Below, piece after piece: positions 37,538-50,785 of a DNA stretch of 64,000 nucleotides (its first letter is position 1; each line of letters starts with the position of its first letter). A program made the translations under genes and the position numbers. A model generated the notes under the pieces. That model was not told the origin of the DNA and made no database searches. It saw nothing but the letters and a program-made list of their open reading frames with translations. This stretch comes from Halomonas sp. (lineage in GTDB: Bacteria > Pseudomonadota > Gammaproteobacteria > Pseudomonadales > Halomonadaceae). The stretch lies in contig NZ_JAGOBJ010000001.1 in NCBI RefSeq assembly GCF_017983445.1, positions 499,632 through 563,631 of the forward strand, in the 5' to 3' direction.

Positions 37538-38716
37538 TTACTCTTCTTCGTCTTCACCCATAAAGCCCAAACTACCCGCGTTAACCAGTTGAGTGAGCAG
37601 CGGTACAGCTCCTTCAATCTCCAGTATGTCTTCGTACATGGGGGCTGGGTTAGCTAAGCGCTTGGCAAGCGCTTCTGAGCAGATGTGAGCATCGCCATCG
37701 ACAAACAGCGTGACGCTGCCTGCATCCTTGCGCCAGGCAAAACGTGAGCCGGGCATATGCAGAAGCGGTTCGCCTTCCTGCAGGTGTGCCGCCAGCGCTG
37801 CTTCATCCATCGGTTCTTCAAGCGGAGCGACTTGATCGACGTATTTGGGCTGCGTCATTACTCGGCCAAACCACTGAGCGATTTGCGCGGGATTATCCAG
37901 CGTTTTGAGCATGAATTGGCGCATGCGCTCGACGGCCGCGTCGTCCAGCTCACCGACCTGACTGGCAGGAACCATGCCCGCATCGCTGTAGCGTTGCGAG
38001 GCGGGCAGCTGCTCGCCCAGGTAGTCAGCGTAAGAGGTAATCGACTCATCGGCAGACGGCGCCCGAAAGCCGACTGAAATGGTCATGCAGTCATCGGTCT
38101 GGCTGACACCGTGGTGTGCCCAGCCGGGCGGTAAATAAAGCATATCGCCGGGTGCCAGGGTCCAGTCAGAATCCGGCTCGACTTCAAAGGTTTCCAGAAT
38201 GCGCAGATCAACGCCCTGTATAATCGGCGCATCTTCTGCCTGCTTGCCACCCAGCTGCCAGCGACGGTGGCCGCTTGCCTGTAGTAAAAAGACATCGTAT
38301 TGATCGACGTGCGGACCCACGCTTCCGCCGGGAGGTGCGTAGCTGATCATGATATCGTCTAACCGCCAGCGGGGCAGAAAGTCGAATTCATCCATCAGCG
38401 CCGCGACAGACGGCACGTAGTGATCCGCTGCCTGAACCAAAAGACTCCAGTGGCCTTCAGGCAGACGCTCAAACGTTGTCTCATCGAAGGGGCCGTGAGA
38501 CACCTGCCAGGCACCCTCAGGGCCGTCTTCTTCAACCAGGCGCGCTTCCACGCCCGGCTCGCAGGCAAGGCCTGCAAGCTCATCGGGGTCGATCGGGCTG
38601 ATGAAGTCGGGGATAGCGCCACGAATCAGCAGCGGTTTCTGTTGCCAGTAGTTGGCCAAAAAATCTGCCGGTGTTAAATCGCCCAGCAGGGTGAGTGGCT
38701 TATCGTGTTGGCTCAT
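37538..38716 (-). CDS. roxA: Ribosomal oxygenase RoxA (L16 arginine hydroxylase, YcfD)
   Basis: A 392-residue Fe(II)/2-oxoglutarate oxygenase of the JmjC/cupin_4 family. The iron triad is His136 and Asp138 in 'SVGPHVDQYDVFLL' and His201 in 'PPGWAHHGVS'. 'LLQASGHRRWQLGG' is the conserved strand that follows. The C-terminal winged-helix part is shorter in signal but present. E. coli YcfD (373 residues) hydroxylates Arg81 of ribosomal protein L16. It lies 30 bases after purB, is last in the minus-strand run and is followed by a good terminator. Confidence 0.9.
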   Translation of the reverse strand: MSQHDKPLTLLGDLTPADFLANYWQQKPLLIRGAIPDFISPIDPDELAGLACEPGVEARLVEEDGPEGAWQVSHGPFDETTFERLPEGHWSLLVQAADHYVPSVAALMDEFDFLPRWRLDDIMISYAPPGGSVGPHVDQYDVFLLQASGHRRWQLGGKQAEDAPIIQGVDLRILETFEVEPDSDWTLAPGDMLYLPPGWAHHGVSQTDDCMTISVGFRAPSADESITSYADYLGEQLPASQRYSDAGMVPASQVGELDDAAVERMRQFMLKTLDNPAQIAQWFGRVMTQPKYVDQVAPLEEPMDEAALAAHLQEGEPLLHMPGSRFAWRKDAGSVTLFVDGDAHICSEALAKRLANPAPMYEDILEIEGAVPLLTQLVNAGSLGFMGEDEEE

Positions 38717-38746
38717 AGCGGTATCCTAGGTGAGTGGCCGCAGCGC

Positions 38747-40192
<1,446 letters not shown>

Positions 40193-40210
40193 CTATCATC
40201 AGGCAAAGTT

Positions 40211-40852
40211 CTAGCCGAGGCTATCCAGCGCGCGGCGCAGCGCTTTACGCTGGAATACCAGCTTCCAGCGGCGCCCACCTTGCTGATGCCATAAAAGCCC
40301 AAAGCGAATGCCTGACAATAAGCAGGCCCGCACGCGCTCGGGCATCATGCGGCTTTGCAGTAGCGATGGGTCGCCCTGCACCACAATGCGTGTTTTAAAG
40401 GTGGAGATCGTCTCTTGGTAGGCTTCGCCCAAGCTTGCGATAACGTTTTCATGCGTTGGGCTAAAGTGCTCGGCCTGACCCTGGATACGGGTAAGGTGCT
40501 GGCCCAGGGAATCCATCATGTCGTTATTGGTACGCAGCTTGTTCATGACCAACAGGATCGTAAAGCCATAGCGCAGCACCACCGGGTTGGCCTGCTTGCG
40601 GCCAACGAGGGCCTCAAGCGTTTCAAGGCCACGCCGCAGATTATTCGGGTGGCCGCCATAAATGGCTTCAAAGCTTTCCGGGTTGGTATCCACGGTCGCT
40701 TCAATCAGGGTATCCCAGGCGCGGTTATCAACCTGGCCGGTGCGGGCTAGCTCATCGACCAGGCTGGCGGCTTGAAACACCCCCGCCAAGGCCAGCGCCT
40801 GGCGCACCGACGGCGAGTCGGGTGCGCGGTGTATGGGCGTTGTGTTACTCAT
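40211..40852 (-). CDS. hflD: High frequency lysogenization protein HflD homolog
   Basis: A 213-residue mostly helical protein of the HflD/YcfC family. '[22 protein letters not shown]' is the conserved N-terminal block and '[14 protein letters not shown]' and '[21 protein letters not shown]' follow. In E. coli HflD is a peripheral membrane protein that binds lambda CII; its host role is unclear. The position between mnmA (ATGA overlap) and purB is conserved across gammaproteobacteria and supports the call. Confidence 0.93.
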   Translation of the reverse strand: MSNTTPIHRAPDSPSVRQALALAGVFQAASLVDELARTGQVDNRAWDTLIEATVDTNPESFEAIYGGHPNNLRRGLETLEALVGRKQANPVVLRYGFTILLVMNKLRTNNDMMDSLGQHLTRIQGQAEHFSPTHENVIASLGEAYQETISTFKTRIVVQGDPSLLQSRMMPERVRACLLSGIRFGLLWHQQGGRRWKLVFQRKALRRALDSLG

Positions 40853-42006
40853 TCGGGAGTCTCCGAGGCGTTCCAGATGGCGCGAATAACGCCGCCGCCC
40901 AAGCAGATATCACCATCGTAAAGCACCAGCGATTGGCCGGGCGTGACCGCCCACTGTGGGTCATCGAACGTCACTTCAACGCCGCCATCGGGCAGAGTGC
41001 GCATTTCGCAGCCACAGTCGCTTTGCCGATAGCGGGTTTTGGCGGTAAACCGGCCTTGTTGAGCCGGCGGCTCACCCGCGACCCAGTCCATGGCTTCAGT
41101 CGCCAGAGTGTCCGAGAAAAGCAGCGGATGATGCTTGCCCTGAACCACGATCAGCACGTTGCGCTCCAGATCTTTTGCCGCCACGTACCAAGGCTCTTCC
41201 GAGTAGTTGGCAAGCCCGCCAATCCCCAGCCCCTGGCGCTGGCCCAAGGTGTAATACATCAATCCCATGTGATCACCGATCACATCGCCTTCAGGCGTTT
41301 CGATCTTGCCGGGCTGGGCGGGAAGATACTGTTGTAGAAAATCGCGAAAACGCCGCTCGCCTATAAAACAGATACCGGTAGAGTCTTTTTTCTTGGCCGT
41401 GATCAGGTCGTGCTCTTCGGCAAGCGCGCGAACAGCGGGTTTTTCCAGCTCGCCCACCGGGAACAGCGTGCGGGCGATAGCCGCTTCGGGCACCGCGTGC
41501 AGGAAGTAGCTCTGATCCTTGTTGCCGTCCAGCCCTTTAAGCAGGCGCGGGCGAACATCGCTAGTGCCTTGGCGGACTTGTCCTTCACGAACATAGTGGC
41601 CGGTAGCAATCTTCTCGGCGCCCAGCATCTCAGCGTATTCAAGAAATACCTTAAACTTGATCTCTCGATTACACAGAATGTCTGGGTTAGGGGTGCGTCC
41701 AGCCTTGTATTCTTCAAGGAAATGCTCGAAGACGTTATCCCAGTACTCTGCCGCGAAATTCGCCGTATGTAACTTGATGCCCAGCTTGGCGCACACTGCT
41801 TCGGCGTCGGCAAGATCTTCCTTCGCCGTGCAGTATTCAGTGCCGTCGTCTTCGTCCCAGTTCTTCATGAACAGGCCTTCCACCTCGTACCCCTGCTGAA
41901 GCAGAAGCAAGGCAGAAACGGACGAATCGACGCCACCTGACATGCCGACAATTACTTTGCCTGCAGCGGATGTCTCGGTGGTGGGTGTGCCATTGGTGGA
42001 TGTCAT
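40849..42006 (-). CDS. mnmA: tRNA 2-thiouridylase MnmA
   Basis: A 385-residue enzyme that puts sulfur on U34 of Lys, Glu and Gln tRNAs using the sulfur relay. The PP-loop '[18 protein letters not shown]' activates the uridine with ATP. The two catalytic cysteines lie in '[12 protein letters not shown]' and '[12 protein letters not shown]'. '[13 protein letters not shown]' is a conserved tRNA-binding stretch. Of two close ATGs (42012 and 42006) I prefer 42006, which leaves six bases after GAGG. The extra 16-residue N-terminus before the PP-loop is Thr/Ser-rich and probably disordered. The stop overlaps hflD. Confidence 0.95.
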   Translation of the reverse strand: MTSTNGTPTTETSAAGKVIVGMSGGVDSSVSALLLLQQGYEVEGLFMKNWDEDDGTEYCTAKEDLADAEAVCAKLGIKLHTANFAAEYWDNVFEHFLEEYKAGRTPNPDILCNREIKFKVFLEYAEMLGAEKIATGHYVREGQVRQGTSDVRPRLLKGLDGNKDQSYFLHAVPEAAIARTLFPVGELEKPAVRALAEEHDLITAKKKDSTGICFIGERRFRDFLQQYLPAQPGKIETPEGDVIGDHMGLMYYTLGQRQGLGIGGLANYSEEPWYVAAKDLERNVLIVVQGKHHPLLFSDTLATEAMDWVAGEPPAQQGRFTAKTRYRQSDCGCEMRTLPDGGVEVTFDDPQWAVTPGQSLVLYDGDICLGGGVIRAIWNASETPE

Positions 42007-42079
42007 TGGCATCCTCGGTTGAAGTGGTATGCAATTGGGCAACGATTATACACGATAGGGGGTTGCTGCTTCGAGCGCT

Positions 42080-42535
42080 TCACTCCTGAATGACGCTTAA
42101 TGGATAGCAGCGTTCGCTGACGGCGTCTTCAATGCGCTTGAGTACCAGCGGACTTCGTAACCGCTGTTGTGCGTTTAAGGCACGGATTTCAGTAAGCGTG
42201 AGCCAGTGTGTCGCGATAATGTCAGTGTCCAGCGGCGTATCGAGAAACGCGTCGGGCTTTGCGATAAACCCATGGCTATGAAAGGTTTGGCCGTCACCGG
42301 TGTGAAAGACATAAAGTCCCAGGTAGCCGCTTAGCGTGACACGCCAGGCGGTCTCTTCCTGCACTTCACGTAAAATCGCCGCCATAGGCCCTTCGCCCGA
42401 CTCAATGTGACCAGCCGGCTGGTTGAATACCGTAAAGGGACCGCCCTTGGCTTCTTCAACCAGCAAAAAGCGATTGTCGCGCTGAATAACGCAGGCGGCG
42501 GTGCTGCGAATGGCGCTGGTTCGAATAGCGCTCAT
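42080..42535 (-). CDS. nudJ: Nudix hydrolase NudJ
   Basis: A 151-residue Nudix phosphatase. The Nudix box is 'GHIESGEGPMAAILREVQEETAW', with all the Glu ligands for Mg but Ala where the late Gly is usual. In E. coli NudJ hydrolyses HMP-PP and nucleoside di- and triphosphates. Its place between rluE (ATGA overlap) and mnmA is the same as in E. coli, which supports the name over other Nudix proteins. A 73-base gap separates it from mnmA. Confidence 0.88.
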   Translation of the reverse strand: MSAIRTSAIRSTAACVIQRDNRFLLVEEAKGGPFTVFNQPAGHIESGEGPMAAILREVQEETAWRVTLSGYLGLYVFHTGDGQTFHSHGFIAKPDAFLDTPLDTDIIATHWLTLTEIRALNAQQRLRSPLVLKRIEDAVSERCYPLSVIQE

Positions 42536-43140
42536 GAGGGTTTTCTACGCGAAGTTGTCGGCTTGCGTGAGCGCTTGGACGCCTGGGCCGGGCGCGGGGC
42601 ATGCAGGGTTTCCTTGCGCCATTCTCCAGGCTGCAGGTCACCCAATTGCCATGAGCCAATCGAGGCGCGAATCAATCTCAGCGTGGGAAACCCTACGTGG
42701 GCGGTCATCCGGCGTACCTGACGGTTGCGCCCTTCGCTAATGGTCAATTCCAGCCAGCTTGTGGAAGGGTGACGCTTGGGATCAATGGCCGGCTCGCGTG
42801 GCGCCAGGGGCGGGGCGGAAATCAAGCGGGCCTTGGCCGGGCGGGTAGGGCCATCTTTCAAAGTAATCCCCATACGCAGCGCGTTAAGGGCAGTGTCGTC
42901 TATCTGACCTTCAAGCTGCACCCAGTAGGTTTTAGGCTGCTTATGGCGCGGATGAGCAATGCGATGGATAAGTGCCCCGTCATCGCTGAGCAACAAAAGC
43001 CCTTCAGAATCGTAATCAAGCCGGCCAGCGGCGTAAACGCCAGGCACTTCGATAACGTTGGCGAGGGTCGCCCGGCCTTCACTATCGGTGAACTGGGAGA
43101 GCATACGGTAGGGTTTATGCAGTAAATATAGGCTGCTCAT
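42532..43140 (-). CDS. rluE: 23S rRNA pseudouridine synthase RluE
   Basis: A 202-residue RsuA-family pseudouridine synthase without the usual N-terminal S4 domain, as in E. coli RluE, which modifies U2457 of 23S rRNA. The catalytic Asp lies in 'YAAGRLDYDSEGLLLLSDDG', and 'KTYWVQLEGQ' and 'EGRNRQVRRMTAHVGFPTLRL' are family motifs. A basic tail (Arg/Lys/Ser-rich, last 20 residues) may bind RNA. First gene of the minus-strand run, divergent from icd by 234 bases. Its stop overlaps nudJ. Confidence 0.92.
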   Translation of the reverse strand: MSSLYLLHKPYRMLSQFTDSEGRATLANVIEVPGVYAAGRLDYDSEGLLLLSDDGALIHRIAHPRHKQPKTYWVQLEGQIDDTALNALRMGITLKDGPTRPAKARLISAPPLAPREPAIDPKRHPSTSWLELTISEGRNRQVRRMTAHVGFPTLRLIRASIGSWQLGDLQPGEWRKETLHAPRPAQASKRSRKPTTSRRKPS

Positions 43141-43332
43141 AAAGTCTCTTACATCTTACGCCTGATTTGTCGACAATCTCTCATGCGGTTAAAGTGCAGC
43201 GCTGGTATACTCCTGCGAGACCGCTGGAGTCGTCGTCAACACCACCGAAGTGATAGTAAAGCAGCAAGGTTGATACGCTGCCCCCGCGCGCTTCGCGGCA
43301 CGGTCTATCGTCGAATGAGCCGCGTAGCTTAG

Positions 43333-45609
<2,277 letters not shown>

Positions 45610-45645
45610 TGCTGAATCGCCCTGACTCTACGGGCGTGTAGCAAA

Positions 45646-45677
45646 ACCCTCGCCCCGCTTGTGGGCGGGGGTTTTTA
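45646..45677 (+). terminator. Terminator of icd
   Basis: CCCTCGCCC and GGGCGGGGG pair with one mismatch or wobble, followed by five T residues. A TATAAT at 45688-45693 just downstream may belong to the clpS promoter, though no good -35 is visible. Confidence 0.75.
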
Positions 45678-45826
45678 GCTTTTGCGGTATAATATTTTTA
45701 ATGCCATGTGAACCCTTGTAGAACTTGAGCGTCATAGCTATTGACTGGTCACTGTTGCGGGTTGCAATTGTTGATTAGCGCTGGCTAGGTCATTCATGAG
45801 TCTTGAGATAACCAACAGTGCAATCT

Positions 45827-46198
45827 ATGCCTAATCTAGTGTTTGATACGACAAAAGCGTTATGGGTAATGGCCGGTATGACACGACCCGAAATGCCTGA
45901 CGAGGGAGATGTTGCTGTTCAGTCTGCTGAACCGGCGCTGGCACAGCCACCTCTGTACAAGGTTGTGTTGCATAACGATGACTACACGCCAATGGATTTT
46001 GTCATTGAAGTACTGCAGGAGTTTTTTAATATGGACAGCGAGAAGGCTGTTCAGATAATGCTTGCTGTACACACCCAGGGAAAAGCTACCTGTGGTGTCT
46101 TTACTCGAGACATTGCAGAGACCAAATGTCATCAGGTTAACGAGTATGCGCGTGAGTGCGAACACCCGCTAATGAGTGATATTGAAGCCGCAAATTGA
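45827..46198 (+). CDS. clpS: ATP-dependent Clp protease adaptor ClpS
   Basis: A 123-residue adaptor that binds proteins with N-end destabilising residues and hands them to ClpAP. The core '[27 protein letters not shown]' holds the substrate-pocket Asn-Asp and the Met-Asp gate, and '[31 protein letters not shown]' is the conserved end. The start is uncertain: ATG 45827 gives a length near that of Pseudomonas ClpS, but GTG 45818 and ATGs at 45869 and 45878 are possible and no ribosome site decides. ClpA follows after 139 bases. Confidence 0.93.
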   Translation: MPNLVFDTTKALWVMAGMTRPEMPDEGDVAVQSAEPALAQPPLYKVVLHNDDYTPMDFVIEVLQEFFNMDSEKAVQIMLAVHTQGKATCGVFTRDIAETKCHQVNEYARECEHPLMSDIEAAN

Positions 46199-46292
46199 GT
46201 ACGTTGATAAAAATTTGTCGGTGAGGCTTGCAACCCTGCCATTTGTACCCGATGTTGAAAGTGCCGGTCGACTAAATTGATCCGACGCAAGT

Positions 46293-46315
46293 CCTAGGTG
46301 GCGATACGCCCTAGG
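46293..46315 (+). promoter_or_regulatory. Stem-loop upstream of clpA
   Basis: CCTAGG-T-GGCG (46293-46303) pairs with CGCC-CTAGG (46307-46315) around an ATA loop with one bulged T. It ends 22 bases before the clpA ATG, next to the AAAAGGGG ribosome site. Function not known. Confidence 0.4.
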
Positions 46316-46337
46316 TAGTAGCGAAAAGGGGACTGCC

Positions 46338-48614
46338 ATGCTTAGCAAAGAACTTGAACTGACCCTGAACACGGCCTTTACCGTGGCCCGCTCAAAGCGC
46401 CACGAATTCATGACCGTCGAACACCTGCTGCTAGCGTTGCTGGACAATGCCTCAGCAGTCGATGTTTTAAAGGCGTGTGGGGCAAACCTCGACAAGCTGC
46501 GGTCCGATCTGCAGGATTTTATCAATTCAACTACGCCGCTTATTCCTGAAGGTCACGGAGACCGTGAAACGCAGCCGACGCTAGGTTTTCAGCGTGTGCT
46601 GCAGCGCGCGGTTTTCCACGTTCAATCGTCGGGCAAAAGTGAAGTGACGGGCGCCAACGTGCTGGTGGCCATTTTCTCTGAACAGGAAAGCCAGGCGGTT
46701 TACTTTCTTAAGCAGCAAAACGTTGCCCGTGTCGATGCGGTCAACTATATCGCCCATGGTATTTCCAAGGTGGCGGGACACGGCCCTTCACCTTCCGGCG
46801 CTTCGCAAGAAGGTGAAGACGTGGAAGAGGGTGCCTCAGAAGGCGGTACTCATCCACTGACCGGGTACGCGACTAACCTTAACGAGCAGGCTCGGCTAGG
46901 CAAGATTGATCCACTGATTGGTCGTGATCATGAGCTTGAGCGTGTTGTACAGATTCTGGCGCGTCGGCGTAAGAACAACCCGCTGCTGGTGGGTGAAGCT
47001 GGCGTGGGTAAAACCGCTGTAGCCGAAGGCCTTGCCAAACGTATTGTTGAAGAAGACGTACCTGACGTTATCGCCGACGCGGTCGTGTACTCGTTGGATA
47101 TGGGAGCGCTGCTCGCCGGTACCAAATACCGCGGCGATTTTGAAAAGCGCCTAAAAAGCCTGTTGGGTGAGCTACGCAAGCAGCCTAATGCCGTATTGTT
47201 CATCGACGAGATCCATACGGTCATTGGTGCGGGTGCCGCCTCCGGTGGTGTCATGGATGCCTCTAACCTGCTCAAGCCGCTGTTATCGTCGGGTGAGTTG
47301 CGCTGCATTGGCTCAACCACTTTCCAGGAATTCCGCGGTATTTTCGAAAAAGACCGCGCCTTGGCGCGCCGTTTCCAGAAGGTTGATGTGCTGGCGCCTT
47401 CGGTTGACGACACCATCAAGATTCTCAAGGGGCTGCGCTCGCGCTTTGAGGAGCACCACGAAATCAAGTACACCGATGGCGCGCTGGAAAGCGCCGCACG
47501 GTTGGCCGACCGCTATATCAACGACCGTTATCTGCCTGACAAGGCCATTGACGTCATTGACGAAGCCGGGGCACATCAGCGTTTGCTGCCGCCAGAGGCG
47601 CGTAAGGGAACGATTGATGTCGAGCAGGTCGAAGCGATCGTCGCTTCCATTGCCCGCATTCCGCCGAAGAGTGTTTCAAGCTCGGATCGTAAACTGCTTG
47701 AAAAACTTGATCGCGACCTGAAAATGCTGGTGTTTGGTCAGGATGAGGCAATTGATACGCTCTCAGCCGCCATCAAGCTTTCCAGGGCCGGTCTAAAGTC
47801 GCCGGATAAGCCCGTCGGCAGCTTCCTGTTTGCAGGGCCTACGGGTGTTGGTAAAACTGAAGTTGCCAAGCAGCTTGCCCATATCATGGGTATCGAGCTT
47901 GTGCGCTTTGATATGTCGGAGTACATGGAGCGCCACACCGTATCGCGTCTGATCGGTGCGCCTCCCGGCTATGTCGGGTATGACCAGGGTGGCCTGCTGA
48001 CTGAAGCCGTTACCAAGCAGCCGCACTGCGTATTGTTGCTGGATGAAATCGAGAAAGCGCACCCTGAAGTCTTCAACCTGTTATTGCAGGTAATGGATCA
48101 CGGCCGCTTGACCGATAACAACGGGCGTGAAGCTGATTTCCGCCACGTGATCGTTATCATGACCTCCAACGCCGGGGCCGAGCAGGCGTCACGCCGCTCT
48201 ATCGGTTTCCAGCATCAGGATCACTCAACCGATGCCATGGAAGTCATCCGGCGTACGTTCTCGCCTGAATTCCGTAACCGGTTGGACGGCATTATTCAGT
48301 TCCACGCCTTGCAGGCATCCGTGGTACGCAACGTGGTCGACAAGTTCCTGATCGAACTGCAGGCGCAGCTAGACGAGAAACGTGTGCAGCTGGAAGTAGA
48401 TGATGTGGCGCGCAATTGGCTGGCTGAAAAAGGCTATGACCCGGATATGGGTGCCCGTCCCATGGCACGTCTGATTCAGGAGAAACTGAAGAAACCACTT
48501 GCCGAAATGATTCTGTTTGGCGAGTTGGCAGAGCATGGCGGTATTGTGCATGTCAGCCTGGAGGAGGGCGAGCTTCATCTCTCCACCGAGACTGAAATGG
48601 CGGATGCGCCCTGA
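46338..48614 (+). CDS. clpA: ClpA, AAA+ unfoldase of ClpAP
   Basis: A 758-residue unfoldase with an N-domain that docks ClpS ('[36 protein letters not shown]') and two AAA+ modules. Walker A sites are '[18 protein letters not shown]' and '[16 protein letters not shown]'; Walker B sites are '[14 protein letters not shown]' and '[15 protein letters not shown]'. Length equals E. coli ClpA (758). An acidic linker (about 150-170) separates the N-domain from AAA1. It works with ClpP, not in this window. Follows clpS, and ends before a hairpin shared with convergent infA. Confidence 0.97.
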   Translation: MLSKELELTLNTAFTVARSKRHEFMTVEHLLLALLDNASAVDVLKACGANLDKLRSDLQDFINSTTPLIPEGHGDRETQPTLGFQRVLQRAVFHVQSSGKSEVTGANVLVAIFSEQESQAVYFLKQQNVARVDAVNYIAHGISKVAGHGPSPSGASQEGEDVEEGASEGGTHPLTGYATNLNEQARLGKIDPLIGRDHELERVVQILARRRKNNPLLVGEAGVGKTAVAEGLAKRIVEEDVPDVIADAVVYSLDMGALLAGTKYRGDFEKRLKSLLGELRKQPNAVLFIDEIHTVIGAGAASGGVMDASNLLKPLLSSGELRCIGSTTFQEFRGIFEKDRALARRFQKVDVLAPSVDDTIKILKGLRSRFEEHHEIKYTDGALESAARLADRYINDRYLPDKAIDVIDEAGAHQRLLPPEARKGTIDVEQVEAIVASIARIPPKSVSSSDRKLLEKLDRDLKMLVFGQDEAIDTLSAAIKLSRAGLKSPDKPVGSFLFAGPTGVGKTEVAKQLAHIMGIELVRFDMSEYMERHTVSRLIGAPPGYVGYDQGGLLTEAVTKQPHCVLLLDEIEKAHPEVFNLLLQVMDHGRLTDNNGREADFRHVIVIMTSNAGAEQASRRSIGFQHQDHSTDAMEVIRRTFSPEFRNRLDGIIQFHALQASVVRNVVDKFLIELQAQLDEKRVQLEVDDVARNWLAEKGYDPDMGARPMARLIQEKLKKPLAEMILFGELAEHGGIVHVSLEEGELHLSTETEMADAP

Positions 48615-48670
48615 AAAGGGCGCTAAGATAGCCTTAGTGCGTAGCGCCTAATCATGCCGTAGAAATGCAC

Positions 48671-48700
48671 AGCGCCCTGTCTTCGACGGGGCGTTGTCGT
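48671..48700. terminator. Hairpin between convergent clpA and infA
   Basis: An 11-pair stem (AGCGCCCTGTC with GACGGGGCGTT, two G-T pairs) with a TTC loop at 48671-48695. There is no strong T-run on either side, so termination efficiency is uncertain. Confidence 0.5.
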
Positions 48701-48752
48701 ATACAGGTAGCGGCGCCGTACTGCGTGCTGGCTGAAAAGGCGTTATAAAGGC

Positions 48753-48971
48753 TTAGCGCGAACGGTAGACAATGCGGCCTTTGGAAAGATCGTACGGTGT
48801 CAGTTCCACTTTCACTTTGTCGCCCGTCAGAATGCGGATATAGTTTTTACGCATTTTGCCGGAGATATGAGCAGTTACAACGTGGCCGTTTTCCAGTTCA
48901 ACACGGAACATGGTGTTAGGAAGCGTATCAACGATAACGCCTTCCATTTCAATATGATCTTCGCGTGCCAT
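48753..48971 (-). CDS. infA: Translation initiation factor IF-1
   Basis: A 72-residue OB-fold protein that binds the ribosomal A site during initiation. '[20 protein letters not shown]', '[20 protein letters not shown]' and '[19 protein letters not shown]' are almost invariant in the family. It has its own upstream region of about 160 bases toward bpt, and is encoded on the strand opposite clpA, as in Pseudomonas. Confidence 0.98.
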   Translation of the reverse strand: MAREDHIEMEGVIVDTLPNTMFRVELENGHVVTAHISGKMRKNYIRILTGDKVKVELTPYDLSKGRIVYRSR

Positions 48972-49130
48972 ATAGGCAGATCCTCACTTATTTAACGTAG
49001 TTTATTACGTAGTTAACAAACCAAAAACCGTTTCAGATTTAAGGGCCAGAGAGCTGGCACTTAAGAAACAGCGCTATATTGTGCCGTAAGCCCGTCGTCA
49101 AGGCAAAAAAGCTGGGTTAATTTGTATGCT

Positions 49131-49865
49131 TTAACAAATTAGTGGCCGCCAATGGCGCCCATCCAGCCGCTCGATTGGGGAAAAATCCTGCTTGTAACGC
49201 ATTTTACGACACTCTGCGATCCAGTACCCTAAATATAGATGGGGCAGGGCTTTTTTATGGCTCAGCTCAATCAGCTTTAAAATGGCAAGCGTGCCCAACG
49301 AGCGCCTGTCGAGTTCGTCGCCAACGCCAAAAAAGGTATAGATCGCTGAAAGCCCGTGCTCCAGCTGGTCAAACGCCGAGACGCCCACCAGCTCCTCACC
49401 CAGGTACATTTCGAGCAAGTACGCGTAAGGCTCTTCCAGGGTTAAAAACGTGCGGTACTGTTCACTGCTGGGAGGGTACATGTCACCATCGGCATGGCGC
49501 TTTCGAATATAATTTGCGTAAAGCTCATAATGGCGTGCTTTATAGCTCGCCGGTACCACGCGAGTGGTAATATCAGCGTTGCGACGCCACACCTTACGCT
49601 GGGAACGGTTGGCCGCAAACTGTTCGACCGGAATACGCACCGACTGGCAGGCGTTACAGTTTTCGCAGTGAGGACGGTATAAATGCCGTCCGCTGCGCCG
49701 AAAGCCAAGCAGTGAAAGCGAGTCATAAACCTCCGTGACAGGAGATTCAAGCGGATCAAGAAAAAGTGTCGTCGCCTCTTTAGTGGGTAAATAGCTGCAA
49801 GTATGGGGCACGGTAAGAAAGAAGCGCAGATCCTGTACCGGCTGACGCGGAGTATTACTACTCAC
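49131..49865 (-). CDS. bpt: Aspartate/glutamate leucyltransferase (Bpt)
   Basis: A 244-residue aminoacyl-tRNA-protein transferase of the Ate1 fold. It attaches Leu to N-terminal Asp or Glu, making them ClpS substrates. The N-terminal 'HTCSYLPTKEATTLFLDP' and 'PHCENCNACQSVRIPV' hold the conserved Cys residues, and 'GYWIAECRKMRYKQDFSPIE' closes the domain. The length and bacterial context favour Bpt over a eukaryotic-type arginyltransferase. The start is a GTG at 49865 after AAGGAGG with six bases between; the frame is open 11 codons upstream. Next to aat, 55 bases away, and near clpS/clpA. Confidence 0.93.
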   Translation of the reverse strand: MSSNTPRQPVQDLRFFLTVPHTCSYLPTKEATTLFLDPLESPVTEVYDSLSLLGFRRSGRHLYRPHCENCNACQSVRIPVEQFAANRSQRKVWRRNADITTRVVPASYKARHYELYANYIRKRHADGDMYPPSSEQYRTFLTLEEPYAYLLEMYLGEELVGVSAFDQLEHGLSAIYTFFGVGDELDRRSLGTLAILKLIELSHKKALPHLYLGYWIAECRKMRYKQDFSPIERLDGRHWRPLIC

Positions 49866-49920
49866 AGCTTGCCTCCTTGGCAAATGTTCTGTTGGCAAAT
49901 AGACCTAGGCTTTGCCAGCA

Positions 49921-50667
49921 TTATGAATCGCCGTGGCCTGCTATCGACTGAAGCCATGGAGATGCAGGCACCGATGGTGCCCCAGCAAACGACGATGAGA
50001 CGCTAAAAGCCGTTTCGGGCAGCCACTGTTCAAGATAGTTGATGAACGTCTCACGGGCGACTGTTGTTGCTCCCAGACTTTCAAGGTGCGGCGTATGCAT
50101 TTGGCAGTCAATCAGCTTGCCGCCATGGGCTTGCATGGCACCTGCCAGACGGGCAAGCGCTATCTTGGAGGCATCAGGCGCGTTGGAGAACATGGATTCA
50201 CCGAAAAACACGGGCCCCATCGCCAAACCATACAGGCCGCCCACCAATTGTCCCGCTTGATGTACCTCGATACTGTGCGCAATCCCTAGACGATGAAGCG
50301 TAACGTAGGCATTGTACATGTCGTCGGTGATCCAAGTGCCGGTATCTTCATCGCGTGGCGCGGCGCAGGCATTAATTACGTGCTCAAAATGTTGATTCAG
50401 GGTAACGTCAAACCCCCCATTGCGCAGCCGTTTTGCTAAGCTACGGCGCAGCTTGAATTGCTCAGGACGTAGTACCATGCGCGGATCGGGGCTCCACCAC
50501 AAAATGGGGTCCTCATCGCTGTACCATGGGAAGATGCCGCGACGGTACGCTTCTACCAGCCAATGCGGAGAAAGATCGCCGCCTGCGGCCAGCAGGCCAT
50601 TGGGCGATTCCAGCGCAATGGCGGTAGATGGAAATATTGGATATGGCGAAGAAAGCCAAGGTAGCAT
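49921..50667 (-). CDS. aat: Leucyl/phenylalanyl-tRNA-protein transferase
   Basis: A 248-residue enzyme that adds Leu or Phe to N-terminal Arg or Lys, creating type 2 N-degrons for ClpS. 'NGLLAAGGDLSPHWLVEAYRRGIFPWYSDEDPILWWSPDPRMVL' is the long N-terminal signature and 'GLYGLAMGPVFFGESMFS' and 'IDCQMHTPHLESLGA' the later blocks. All are intact. It lies upstream of bpt on the same strand and is divergent from ftsK (118 bases). Confidence 0.96.
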   Translation of the reverse strand: MLPWLSSPYPIFPSTAIALESPNGLLAAGGDLSPHWLVEAYRRGIFPWYSDEDPILWWSPDPRMVLRPEQFKLRRSLAKRLRNGGFDVTLNQHFEHVINACAAPRDEDTGTWITDDMYNAYVTLHRLGIAHSIEVHQAGQLVGGLYGLAMGPVFFGESMFSNAPDASKIALARLAGAMQAHGGKLIDCQMHTPHLESLGATTVARETFINYLEQWLPETAFSVSSSFAGAPSVPASPWLQSIAGHGDS

Positions 50668-50785
50668 TATTTGCTCCTGTTACTGAGCACTTGTCGAGAA
50701 GCTCTGTGACGGCAGAAGGATGCTCGGTATGATGCAAACTCGCAAGTGGATTAAAGACGCCATTGAGGTGTAAAGGGAGAATCGC

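Noticed and set aside
45610-45826. Possible cspD between icd and clpS, as in Pseudomonas
   Set aside because: I looked for a cold-shock protein in this gap on both strands and found none.
48615-49130. Possible tRNA near infA
   Set aside because: No cloverleaf or CCA-like end could be found around infA on either strand.
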